Source: Nissolia schottii (taxonomy: Eukaryota > Streptophyta > Magnoliopsida > Fabales > Fabaceae). Taken from it: a stretch of 64,000 bases of DNA. The number at the start of each line of letters is the position of its first letter. The stretch's first letter is position 1. The stretch is from the NCBI GenBank assembly GCA_003254905.1, contig QANU01068870.1:50396-114395 (forward strand), given 5' to 3'. This document shows, in pieces, positions 48,945-61,395 of this stretch. Under the pieces are notes generated by a model that saw only the letters and a list, made by a program, of their open reading frames with translations, did no database searches and was not told where the DNA came from. The translations under genes and the position numbers were made by a program.

Positions 48945-51900
48945 TGAAACACCCTAGCTAACTGATTACCCGTACGTGGCAACACAGTGCACTAGGTTGT
49001 CATCTACTTGGTCGGAATACATAGTCCATCATGCTATTTCAAAAATAATCATTTAGGAAAATAAGGACCCATTTAAAAATTTTCATTTTACATCGCATCA
49101 TTACCAAAATAGAGCCATGCGTTGGAAGCAATAATATAGCAAAACGTATATCTGTATACTACTAAAGCATCTCTATATACAACAAGTGGTCCATAATACA
49201 AAGTCAAAAAAAGTATATATATATATATATATATAATACTCAACCTAACATCTCATATACAGAAATACTGAATACATCAGTTGCTAAAGCATATCAAAAT
49301 ACAACATCTGTCTATCCGCCAGCCGCTCATGGCTCAGCTGATGGCTCTTCTACAGCATCATCAAGATATGAGTTGTCTTCTCCTGTACCTGAAGTCATAA
49401 ACAGTGGGGAATGAGAACGGTAGGTTCTCAGTGGAAATAACTCTAGTTCCTGAGTCGTTTAACAAATTATGTCGGACTTCAGGCCGCTCAGAGATCTCTA
49501 AGTGAACATGCAAACTATAACCTACCATTTTATTATCTTGCCTATCTGAACGGCTTTACATACATCATTAGGTGATCTGGGAACTATTCTTGTTTACTAC
49601 GTTCTCGTGCTCATTAACAGTTTGTAAGAAATCCGTCTTGAGCAGGCTCTTGACGGTACGGCATAACAGCGTATATTCAGCATAATAAATTACATAATCA
49701 TCTACATTTAGCATAACAGCATCATCCAACATAAACATAACAGTATATAGTAACACTCAGCAGCATATAACAGCTTATAACAACACATAGCATCATATAA
49801 CAGCATGTACAGCATAACCTGCTTGAAATACTGTTATTCACCCTCAGAATGACATCCTCTGTGGACATCACTATGATGGAATAACCTCACACCTCCAGTG
49901 CAGGCCGACACTGTCCTGACCTCACTGCGGTGGGCTTCCACCTGCCGTGTGCCCCCTCGGGACCCCTCGACAGTGGGCTGGGGTGGTACCTCCCCACCTA
50001 AGCTTGCCCCCTTTCGACAATGCATAGGCGTGGTACCCGCACACCTCCAGGTATGCCATATAGACACCACCTGTGGCGGGCTTCCACATTCAGGATGCCT
50101 AGACCTCCTGAAGTGGGATCATAGCGGCTCACGTGATCACGGCCTTTTAGCATGGCATATAGCCAGCTTTCAGCATGGGGCATTTAGCCATTTCTTTCTC
50201 AGCATGTGGCTTTTAGCCATTTTTCAGCATATGGGCATTGGCCCTTGTTCAGCATTGGCCATTGGGCCTATTCAGCATGTTTCAGCATATCTGTACCTGC
50301 AGCATGGCATACTTTTTCCCTATGGTTCTTTTCAGTATCTTATTTATCTCATCGTTAATTATCATGCCCTTTGTCTAAGTGACTCACATCAGCATAAAAA
50401 GACACCATAATCAGCATAGCTTTCACATATTCCATGTTCGACATCAATTATTATCATACAGCATATATATTCACATAGTTCAAGTCCCAATCATAACATA
50501 GCATTAGGAATTAGTTTGGAAGCCTCAAGAGGGTGCCATCAGCTTTTATCAGCTTCAGACCGCTCAGCGGATTTATTGATCGCTCAGCGGTTTGAGCTTA
50601 ATCGCTCAGCGGTGAGGGCTGCATCGCTCAGCGGTTATAGCTTCACCGCTCAGCGGTACTAGCTCCATCGCTCAGCGATCTTATTTTCTCGACTTTTCTT
50701 CCACCGCCTTACCTTTAAAAAAATCTCTTTTTACTTTCCATCTCAGCCCAGCATCGCTCAGCGGTGCCTGAGGGCCGCTCAGCGATGCTTTGGCGAGAAT
50801 GAAAAACCTAATTTCCTTTCTTCTTCCTCCTTGCTCCATAATCTCCCATGGCACCTGCTTGAGTTCCATACCTGATTCAAGTACAATAATCTTATCTAAT
50901 CCAGGTCACAGGACCCTTCAGAATTGTCTTCCTAAGTCCTAGCATCATTTCTAACATATATGCACATGTTCTCACATAATCATCAAACACAAGCATAATC
51001 ACATAAACAACATCTACCATCAAAAGGGTGAGAAACTAGAGTTACCCACCTCTTCACAAACTTGTTGTTGCTAGGAGCCAAGAGAACTAAGCCTTGTTTG
51101 CTTACTTGGAAGCTCCTTGACCTAAAAACACCATTTTAACCTAATTAGCACAACCATGGATTATGGTAGTACAACTCTTCACCATATCATGAAAACTCAC
51201 TCATAACTCTTCCTAGCCTTCCTCAGAGGCTTAAGAATGAATTATGGTGATGGAAATATAAGCTTGAAGCTTGCTTGAAGCTCTTAAGTTAAAGGAACAT
51301 AAAACCCTAGATTATGGAGATTTAGGGTTAGAACCTTAAATCCTTGGAGTTCTCTTGAAGAAATTCCCTAACCTTGATGCTAACTTGTTTCCTTGAGTGT
51401 CTTGAAGAGAATTTAAGATGATGATAGGCAAAGGATGGTGATTTTACCTTGGAGAAGCTTTGGAGAAATCTATGGAAAGCTTAGGTTTTAGGAAGTTTTG
51501 GAAGAATGGAAACTTAGGAGAATTTGGGGATGGATTTCGGTTTTGAAGAGGAAGGGCTGGCCGTGGCCCTTTTCTCACTTCCTTGGCCATCCAAAATTAC
51601 CATTTTACCCTTAGTGTGTTTTAGGTTATGTCCATGCATTATTTCTTTATGTACGGAAGTCCTAAAATATTCCGAACATACCGTTATGCTCTAAAAATTC
51701 CCCTCATTAATTCTAAAATGTTACTTGACATATTCTTAATTTATTTTCATATTAATATATGTTACAGACTCCTATTGAGTCACAATTAATTTCCAATAGT
51801 GCCTAATTTAAATCCGGACGTCACCGGACGTCACCAAATCGCAGAATAACTATCTTTAACTAATTTTCCAGAAATAAAATCAATACTAGAAGTTTATTCC

Positions 51901-51986
51901 ATTTTATCCCACCTTTCTCCTCATTTTATCTTTTTAATTCTTTTCTAGACAATGTCTTAAAGAACTAGAAAAGTCGGGTTGTTACA
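48945..51986 (-). repeat. E2 left LTR (3' LTR), core version A
   Basis: 3042 bp. From about 49870 to 51640 it is almost identical to the E1 left LTR (one clear difference seen, near 51262), while its ends pair with the E2 right LTR. A (TA)n run lies near 49214-49234. The palindrome array is at 50560-50787, and a doubled CGGACGTCAC lies near 51818. Confidence 0.9.
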
Positions 51987-52000
51987 TTCCACCCCCCTTC
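51987..52000 (-). promoter_or_regulatory. E2 polypurine tract
   Basis: Minus-strand GAAGGGGGGTGGAA directly before the 3' LTR, identical to that of E1. Confidence 0.85.
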
Positions 52001-52048
52001 GAAAAATTTCGTCTTGAAATTGAAAGATAAAAGATAAGCCCATACCTC

Positions 52049-55000
52049 TCAGAATAATTCTGGATATGCCTGCTTCATATCCGCTTCTAATTCCCATGTA
52101 TGTTCTTCGACTTCACCATTTGTCCACACTACCCGTACCATGGGAATTTCCTTGTTTCGTGTCTGGCGACTCTTATGATCGAGGATCTTCTGCGGTACAA
52201 GCGGAACAGATAAGTCCTCCCGCAACTGTATCTGTTCGGGCTGAAGCACATGCTCAGGGGATGCGTAATACTTGCGTAATTGGGAGACGTGGAAAACATT
52301 ATGAATGTTGGCTAAGTTAGGTGGAAGAGCTATTCGATATGCCACTGGACCGATACGTTTCAGAATCTGAAATGGCCCAATGAATCGAGGGTGCAACTTC
52401 TTAATCTTCAAAGATCTCCCTATTCCAGTTGTTGGAGTAATCTTGAGGAAAACATGATCTCCCTCTTGGAACTCAAGTGGCTTCCTCCTATTATCTGCAT
52501 AACTCTTCTGCCTACTTTGTGCTGTAAGTACTCGCTTACGCAACAATTTCATTAGTTCCTCCGTCTCTCGGATCTCTTCAGGATCTAAACAACGGTATTG
52601 CCGGCTATCATTCCAGCATAAGGGCGAGTGACACCTCCTGCCAGACAATGCCTCGAATGGAGCCATGCCAATACTAGCTTGATAGCTGTTGTTGTATGCA
52701 AACTCCACAAAAGGTAAGATCTCCTCCCAAGTTCCTGGTGTATCTAGCGCACAAGCTCTAAGCATGTCTTCCAAAGTCTGAATAGTACGCTCGGACTGAC
52801 CATCAGACTGAGGATGATATGCAGAACTCAAATGCAACTTGGACCCATAAGCCTTCTGGAAAGCTGTCCAGAATCTGGAGGTAAATCTAGGATCTCGGTC
52901 TGAAATGATAGAGGATGGTACACCATGCAACCTTACCACCTCCTTAACATATAGCTGTACCAGCTTCTGCAATGAATAAGTCATCTTAATTGGGATAAAG
53001 TGAGCAGACTTGGTCAATCTGTCCACAATCACCCAAACAGCATCGACTCCCGTTCGAGTACGAGGTAACCCTGAGACAAAATCCATGGCTATAGCTTCCC
53101 ATTTCCACTCCGGGACTTCTGGAGGATTAAGTAGCCCTGGCGGCTTCTGATGCTCTATCTTTACCTTCTAGCATACCAGGCACTTCTGAACCCAGTCCTC
53201 AACATCTCTTTTCAACCCGGGCCACCAAAACATATTCTTGAGATCATGATACATTTTAGTCGTACCTGGATGCATTGTGAACTGACTCTTATGAGCTTCC
53301 TGCAAGATATCCTCTCTTAAACTACCCTCCTTAGGTACACAAATACGCCCCTCAAACCTCAAAATACCATTAGTATCCATCGTTACTTCTTTGATCTTAC
53401 CCTCGTCAACAGCCTTACGAAACTTGTACCAAGTTTCCTCTTGACAATTCTTCTGGGCCTCTACAATTCTGTGTTTAAAATCACTACTAACTTGAAGAGG
53501 ATATATCGTCAACCGATCATGCTGGCTTGCCACAGTCAGATTAAGATCACGAAATTCTTCCAACAATTTTGCTTCCTGTACCATCATATGAGCCATCCGC
53601 AATGATTTCCGGCTCAAAGCATCTGCAACAACATTAGCTTTACCTGGATGATAATTAAGATTAAAGTCATAATCCTTCAGGAATTCGATCCACCGACGCT
53701 GCCGCATGTTCAACTCTTTCTGGTCGAACAAGTACTTCAAACTTTTGTGGTCCGAATACACCTCGAATCGAACTCCATAGAGATAATGCCTCCATATCTT
53801 CAATGCGAAAACCACTGCAGCCAACTCCAAGTCGTGAGTAGGATAGTTCACCTCATGGCGCTTCAACTGCCTAGAGGCATAAGCGATCACTTGACACCTC
53901 TGCATTAACACACACCCCAGTCCAGTTCTTGATGCATCACAATAGACCTCAAAAGGTTCCTTAAGATCAGGCAAGACTAACACTGGGGCAGTGGTCAATC
54001 TCTTTTTCAATTCACAGAAACTCTGCTCACATTCATCAGACCAAATCATCTTGGCTCCCTTCCTGGTCAGCTTGGTCAATGGTAGAGCGATCTGTGAGAA
54101 GCCCTGAATAAATCGCTGGTAATAACCAGCAAATCCCAGAAAACTCCGTAACTCTGAAACAGAGGTAGGTCTCTCCCAAGTTCGGACTGCTTCAACCTTG
54201 CTAGGATCTACTGATACTCCCTGATCTGAAACCACATGGCCCAGAAATTGCACTTTCCTAGCCCAGAATTCACACTTAGACAACTTAGCATACAGCTGCT
54301 TCTGCCTCAGAATCTCCAGCACTATCTGTAAATGTCTGGCGTGTTCTCCTTCGTTTTTCGAGTACACTAGGATATCATCAATAAAGACAATAACACACTC
54401 GTCCAGATATTCCCGGAAAATCCTATGCATATAATCCATAAAAATCGCAGGAGCGTTTGTCAAACCAAAAGACATCACCGTGAATTCATAGTGTCCATAC
54501 CGGGACCGAAAAGCCGTCTTAGCTATATCTTCCTCCCGCACTCTGATCTGATGATAACCAGACCGCAAATCAATTCTGGAAAAGATCTTAGCATCCTTCA
54601 ACTGATCCAACAAATCATCAATCCTAGGCAGTGGGTATTTGTTCTTAATCGTCACCTTATTCAACTGCCTATAATCCACACACATTCTCATAGTACCGTC
54701 CTTCTTTTTCACAAACAGTACTGGTGCTCCCCACGGCGATGCACTCGGCCTGATAAACTGCTTCTTCAACAATTCATCTAATTGCTTCTTTAACTCCTGC
54801 AATTCCAATGGAGACATACGGTATGGTGCAATGGAAATAGGCCCTGCCCCGGGCACCAGATCAATAGAGAATTCTACTTCCCACTTCGGTGGGAAAGCTG
54901 GGATATCATCTGGAAAAACATCTGGATAATCCCGAACCACAGGAATCTCTTTAACCTCCTGCTTAACACCAACTACTTCTGAAGATGCGAAGAAAACATA

Positions 55001-56522
55001 CCCCTGATCCTTCAATTGACAACAGTAGAGGACTGGCAACTCTTCCTCTAAAGTTACTAAACGAGTAACCATAGAGGGAAAAGTGATCATCTTTCTAGCA
55101 CAATCAAGGACAGCTCTATTGGCATTCAGCCAATCCATCCCTAGTATCACATCAAGTCTTACTAGAGGAAGACAGATTAGATCAGCTACAAACTCCTTTT
55201 CCTGCAGCTGAAGAGGACATCTTAAACAGACCTGACAAGTCTTAATTGGCGGTGCCGTAGGGGTGGATACAGCAAGTGTGTACGGCAATGTGGTAGGAGA
55301 CAAGTGCAACTCCTTCACACGATCATAAGAAATAAAAGAATGGGATGCTCCAGAATCATAAAACACAATCAAGGTCTTTCCATAAATAACACAAGTACTC
55401 AGAATCAGACCTGCTTGATCCTTGGCCTCCTCTGCAGCCATGGTAAATACTCTACCTTGACGCAAAGTAGATGGGGGTGCAGCTGGGCAATCTCTAACAT
55501 AATGGCCTGTCTGACCACATCTGAAGCAAACTCCCTTGCCCACCAAACACTCTCCAATATGCCCCCTACCGCATTTTGGACACGGTGCACAGGGATCAGC
55601 TCGCGACTGAGACTCTGGCGTGCTTCGGCTGGAAGTACCTGCTGCTGAAGATCTGACTACTGAAGATCCTGCCCCAACCGGTCCTGCTCGAGGCTGGCTT
55701 CTACCAGCTCCTGGCTGTGGCCTTGGAGGAAACTGAACTCGACCCCTTCCAGCTGCTGGCACCTGCAACGGTCCCCTCTTTCTTGGTTCTGACTGAGAAT
55801 TGCCCGCGCCATCAAATTTCCTCTTAAATCTCTCACTTCGTACCTGAGCCAAATCTCGATTGGCTTCCTCCTGGGCCAAACAGGTGTTGACCAAAGTGGC
55901 ATAGTCCCGAATACCAGCTACATTCAGGAACACCTTCAATTCTGGCTTCAATCCCCTCTGATACTTGGCGCACTTCCATCCTTCACTAGGGTGCAATCAG
56001 TATGTAGGGGAGTGAGTACCTGCACAGCTTCTCAAATTTGGCTGTATATTCAGCCACTGACATAGAACCCTGCTTCAACTCTAAAAACTCGGCCTCCTTC
56101 CGATCCTGCAGCTCTTGGGGAAAATACTTGTCTAAAAACACTTCCTTGAACCTGATCCACGTTACCTCACCCTGCTCAAACTGAGGTTTAGTGGTATCCC
56201 ACCATTCAGCAGCTGCTCCTTCAAGTTTTCTGGAAGCAAACTTCACCTTCTGTTGCCCTGTACATGCTATATCTTCAAAAATATGCTCAAGCTTCCTTAA
56301 CGAACCATGTACTAACTCTGGATCCATTAAGCCTTCAAAGATTGGTGGATTAGCCCTCGAGAAATCCCTGTATCTCAAAGCCTCCACCTCCCGATCTGTT
56401 TGCGGAGTGCGCTGAGCGTTGGAGGCAGCCATCAAGGAAGTAGCCTGAGCTATCTGCCTTAAAACATCTGCAAGCTCTGGCGACTCCGGAGTACGTTGTG
56501 CACTATCCCGACGTGGCGGCAT
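52049..56522 (-). pseudogene. E2 gag-pol region (Tekay chromovirus)
   Basis: Same domain order as E1: MPPRRDS at 56522, gag, CCHC knuckle [14 protein letters not shown] near 55490-55535, protease YDSGASHSF near 55340-55365, RT with [10 protein letters not shown] near 54365-54390, RNase H ending VADALSRKS near 53615, HHCC finger near 53175-53285, integrase core HPQSDGQSE near 52795-52820 and the chromodomain-like tail near 52060-52130. About two breaks; a fossil. An ~870-bp stretch covering RT and RNase H (about 53732-54606) shows no difference from E1, whereas the flanking coding sequence is visibly diverged. Confidence 0.85.
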
Positions 56523-56675
56523 GTCTAATATGTAATACCTGCACAATTTGAGGTGATCAGTCTCAAAAAGGCAAATATACAGAAATTTAGCACATTCCAC
56601 TTAATCAGAACATACACCGCAATCATGCCCGAAAGCATAGTGCAGCTCAGTCCTCAGGCTCTTTTGGACCAAACT

Positions 56676-56687
56676 GCTCTGATACCA
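56676..56687 (-). promoter_or_regulatory. E2 primer binding site (initiator tRNA-Met)
   Basis: Minus-strand TGGTATCAGAGC, two bases inside the 5' LTR, as in E1. Confidence 0.9.
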
Positions 56688-56689
56688 AA

Positions 56690-59600
56690 TGAAACACCCT
56701 AGCTAACTGATTACCCGTACGTGGCAACACAGCTCACTAGGTTGTTATCTACTTGGTCGGAATACATAGCCCATCATGTTATTTCAAAAATAATCAGTTA
56801 AGAAAATAAGGACCCATTTTAAAATTTCCATTTTTCATCGCATAATTACCAAAATAGAGCCATGCGTTGGAATCAATAATATAACAAAACGTATATCGGT
56901 ATATGACTAAAGCATTTCTATATATATACAACAAGTGGTCCATAATACAAAGTCACAAAATGTATCTCTAATACATAACCTAGATATCTCATGTACAGAA
57001 ATACTGAAATACATCAGTTGCTACAGCATATCAAAATACAACATCTATCTATCGACCAGCCGCTCATGGCTCAGCTGGTGGCTCTTCTTCAGCATCCTCA
57101 AAATATGAGTCGTCTTCTCCTGTACCTGAAGTCATAAACAGTGGGGAATGAGAACGGTAGGTTCTCAGTGGAAATAACTCTAGTTCCTGAGTCGTTTAAC
57201 AAATTATGTCGGACTTCAGGCCGCTCAGAGATCTCTAAGTGAACATGCAGACTATAACCTACCATTTTATTATCTGGCCTATCTGAACGGCTTTACATAC
57301 ATCATTAGGTGATCTGGGAACTATTCTTGTTTACTACGTTCTCGTGCTCATTAACAGTTCGTAAGAAATCCGTCTTGAGCAGGCTCTTGACGGTACGACA
57401 TAACAGCGTATATTCAACATAATACATTACATAATAATATACATTTAGCATAACAGCAACATTACAGCATATAGTAGTATTCAACAGCATATGTCAGCAT
57501 ATAATAACTTATAACATCATATGGCAGCATGTACAGCATTTATCAGCACATAACAACATTTACAACATTTATCAGCATATAACAGCATTTAATGTTTTGA
57601 ATCTGCATCACCACATAACCTGTTTGAAATACTGTTATTCACCCTCAGAATGACATCCTCTATGGACATCACTATGATGGAATAACCTCACACCTCCAGT
57701 GTAGGCCGACACTGTCCTGACCTCACTGCGGTGGGCTTCCACCTGCCGTGTGCCCCCTCGGGACCCCTCGACAGTGGGCTGGGATGGTACCTCCCCACCT
57801 AAGCTTGCCCCCTTTCGACAATGCAAAGGCGTGGTACCCGCACACCTCCAGGTATGCCATATAGACACCACCTGTGGCGGGCTTCCACATTCAGGATGCC
57901 TAGACCTCCTGAAGTGGGATCATAGCGGCTCACGTGATCACGGCCTTTTAGCATGGCATATAGCCAGCTTTCAGCATGGGGCATTTAGCCATTTCTTTTT
58001 CAGCATATGGGCATTGGCCCTTGTTCAGCATTGGCCATTGGGCCTATTCAGCATATCTCAGCATATCTGTACCTGCAGCATGGCATACTTTTTCCCTATG
58101 GTTCATTTCAGTATCTTATTTATCTCATAGTTCATTACAGTGTTTTTAATCTAGGTGAGTCATACAAGCATGATAAGGCATAATTATCAGCATAAATTCA
58201 GATCATGTTCATATTCAATGCATTTCATCATCATACCGCATAAAAGTTCACATACTTCAATCATCACTCATACACATAGCATTCAAGACTGGTTAGGAGC
58301 CTCAAGAGGGTGCCATCGGCCTTTATCAGCTTCAGACCGCTCAGCGGATTTCTTGATCGCTCAGCGGTTTAAGCTTAATCGCTCAGCGGTTAGGGTTGTA
58401 TCGCTCAGCGGTGATAGCTTCACCGCTCAGCGGCACTAACTCCATCGCTCAGCGGCCTTACTTTCTCGACCTTTCTTCCACCGACTTCCACCGCCTTACT
58501 TTTAAAAATATCTTTTTACTTTCCACATCAGCCCAGCGTCGCTCAGCGGTGCCTGAGGGCCGCTCAGCGATGCTTTGGCGAAAATGAAAAACCTAATTTC
58601 CTTTCTTCTTCCACCTTGCTCCATAGTCTCCCATGGCACCTGCTTGAGTTCCATACCTGATTCAAGTACAATAATCCTATCTAATCCAGGTCACAGGACC
58701 CTTCAGAATTGTCTCCCTAAGTCCTAGCATCATTTCTAACATATATGCACATGTTCTCACATAATCATCAAACACAAGCATAATCACATAAACAACATCC
58801 ACCATCAAAGGGGTGAGAAACTAGAGTTACCCACCTCTTCACAAACTTGTTGTTGCTAGGAGACAAGAGAACCAAGCCTTGTTTGCTTACTTGGAAGCTC
58901 CTTGACCTAAAAACACCATTTTAACCTAATTAGCACAACCATGGATTATGGTAGCACAACTCCTTACCATATCATGAAAACTCACTCATAACTCTTCCTA
59001 GCCTTCCTTAGAGGCTTAAGAATGAATTATGGTGATGGAAATATAAACTTGAAGCTTGCTTGAAGCTCTTAAGTTAAAGGAACATAAAACCCTAGATTAT
59101 GGAGATTTAGGGTTAGAACCTTGAATCCTTGGAGTTCTCTTGAAGAAATTCCCTAACCTTGATGCTAACTTGTTTCCTTGAGTGTCTTGAAGAGAATTTA
59201 AGATGATGATAGGCAAAGGATGGTGATTTTACCTTGGAGAAGCTTTGGAGAAATCTATGGAAAGCTTAGGTTTTAGGAAGTTTTGGAAGAATGGAAACTT
59301 AGGAGAATTTGGGGATGGATTTCGGTTTTGAAGAGGAAGGGCTGGCCGTGGCCCTTTTCTCACTTCCTTGGCCATCCAAAATTACCATTTTACCCTTAGT
59401 GTGTTTTAGGTTATGTCCATGCATTATTTCTTTATGTACGGAAGTCCTAAAATATTCCGAACATACCGTTATGCTCTAAAAATTCCCCTCATTAATTCTA
59501 AAATGTTACTTGACATATTCTTAATTTATTTTCATATTAATATATGTTACAGACTCCTATTGAGTCACAATTAATTTCCAATAGTGCCTAATTTAAATCC

Positions 59601-59761
59601 GGACGTCACCAAATCGCAGAATAACTATCTTTAACTAATTTTCCAGAAATAAAATCAATACTAGAAGTTTATTCCATTTTATCCCACCTTTCTCCTCATT
59701 TTATCTTTTTAATTCTTTTCTAGACAATGTCTTAAAGAACTAGAAAAGTCGGGTTGTTACA
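56690..59761 (-). repeat. E2 right LTR (5' LTR), core version B
   Basis: 3072 bp. Its core (about 57650-59440) matches the E1 right LTR, including absence of the ~40-bp segment found in version A. The palindrome array is at 58337-58571. Extra CAGCATATAACA-type repeats expand the region near 57405-57600. Confidence 0.9.
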
Positions 59762-60984
59762 CATAGCTCCTTGGCCGGTTCGGCATCATCCTCGTGCTAT
59801 GAGTCATCACCTGTTCTCGAAGTCATAGGGTAGTGGGGGTGAGAACGGTAGGTTCTCAGTGGAAATAACTCTAGTACCTGTATCTTGCGGTTCATTAGGT
59901 CAGACTTCAGGCCGCTCAGAGATCTCTAAGTGAACATGCATACTAAATATCCTACTGATTATTATCTGGCTTAAGTTCTGAATGGTTTTATCTACATTAC
60001 TAAGTGATAGGGGAACTACTCTTGCTTACTACGTTCTCGTGCTGATTAACATTTCGTGTACATACATAGCCGTCTCGAGCGTTCTCTTGACAGTAATGAC
60101 ATAACAGTAGAATCATACATTACCTCTACTCACACATAACAGAATGCAGAATCATACAGTACCTATACTCATGCATAACAGAATCATCAGAATGAACATA
60201 ACGGAATCATCAGAATGAACATAACAGAATCATCAGAATGAACATGCTGGATATACATGCCTAACAAAATGAACATATGCATAACAGAATAAACCTGCTT
60301 TTGGAATATATGTTATTCCCACCATAGCATTGCAATACTATGACGAAATAACCTCGCACCTCCAGGTGGCCCTCTGGTGCCCCTTGCGGTGGGCTTCCAC
60401 TTGCCGCGAGCCATTTTGACTCCTCAGCAGTGGGCTGGTATTGTACCCCCACCTTAGCTTGCCCCATTTCGACAATGCAAAGACGTGGTAACTGTACACC
60501 TCCAGGTATGCCATATCGACACCACCTGTGGCGGGCTTCCATCTTCAGTATGTCTCTTGGACCTACTGAAATGGCCTCGTTATTTGGCTATCGTGATCAC
60601 GGCCTCAGAACTTTCAGCATGTGGCATTTAGCCTTTTCAGCATTTGGCATTTAGCCTTTTTAGCATTATTTAGCAGTATTTCAGCATCTCTTGTTTTTCT
60701 GTACCTGCAGCATGTCATGAGTTGTTTCCCTATGGTTCATTTCAGAATCTTTACTTATCTCATAGTTATTTCTAATCCTTTAAACTTGGGTGATCATGAA
60801 TGCATGGAATGCTATACAGTAGGTCACATATTGCATGAAATTCACATGTTCACATACTGCATACACTTCACATATCCACATACTGCATATACTTCACATA
60901 TTCACATACAAGTCATAGTGATAACATTGAGTATTAGAATATGTGTCTCAAGAAGGTCTCCCTAAGACATTCTGGTAACCACTT

Positions 60985-61395
60985 AAAAACTCCTGGGAAC
61001 CCGCTCAGGAACTTCAGGGAACCACTCAGCAACTCCAGGGAACCTCCGCGGAACCCACTCAGAAACTCTCTAGGGGACCTCCGCGGAACCCACTTAGAAA
61101 CTCCTCTCAGGTGCCCGCTCATCAACTTTCTAGACTCCTCTCAGTCACTCTCCGCAGAAACGCTCAGCACCATCCCAGGTGCCTCTCATCAACTTTCTAC
61201 ATACTCCTCTCATCACTTTTCGCGGAGCTATTCAGCACCCGTTCAGGCGCCACTCAACAACTCTCTACAGACTTTTCTCAATCATCTTCCGCGGAGCTAC
61301 TCAGCACCTGTTCAGGCGCCGCTCAACAACTCGCTAAACTCCCCTCATCACTCTCCGCGGAACCCAGCATCTATTCCAGGCACCGCTCAACAACT
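60985..61395. repeat. Degenerate motif array in S4
   Basis: About ten loosely repeated units combine (C/A)C(C/A)CTCAGCAACT-like and TCCGCGGAACCC or CGCGGAGCTA words across 410 bp. The array sits about 0.9-1.3 kb from the LTR 5' end, the slot used by CGCTCAGCGG arrays in E1 and E2. Confidence 0.7.

Larger units (their letters stand above)
48945..59761 (-). mobile_element. E2: Ty3/gypsy Tekay/Del chromovirus inside S4
   Basis: A 10.8-kb fossil with exact 5-bp flanks CATAG (48940-48944 and 59762-59766). LTRs are 48945-51986 and 56690-59761; same layout and minus orientation as E1, with about two coding breaks. In the outer ~480 bp the two LTRs differ at roughly 25 or more positions by eye, far more than E1's, so E2 looks older than E1, yet it shares nearly identical blocks with E1 (see findings). 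Confidence 0.9.

Noticed and set aside
15388-59761. E1 and E2 as a segmental duplication of one insertion
   Set aside because: Target duplications differ (TGCAT and CATAG) and the flanking DNA is unrelated (CACTA gene against solo LTR S4), so they are separate insertions.
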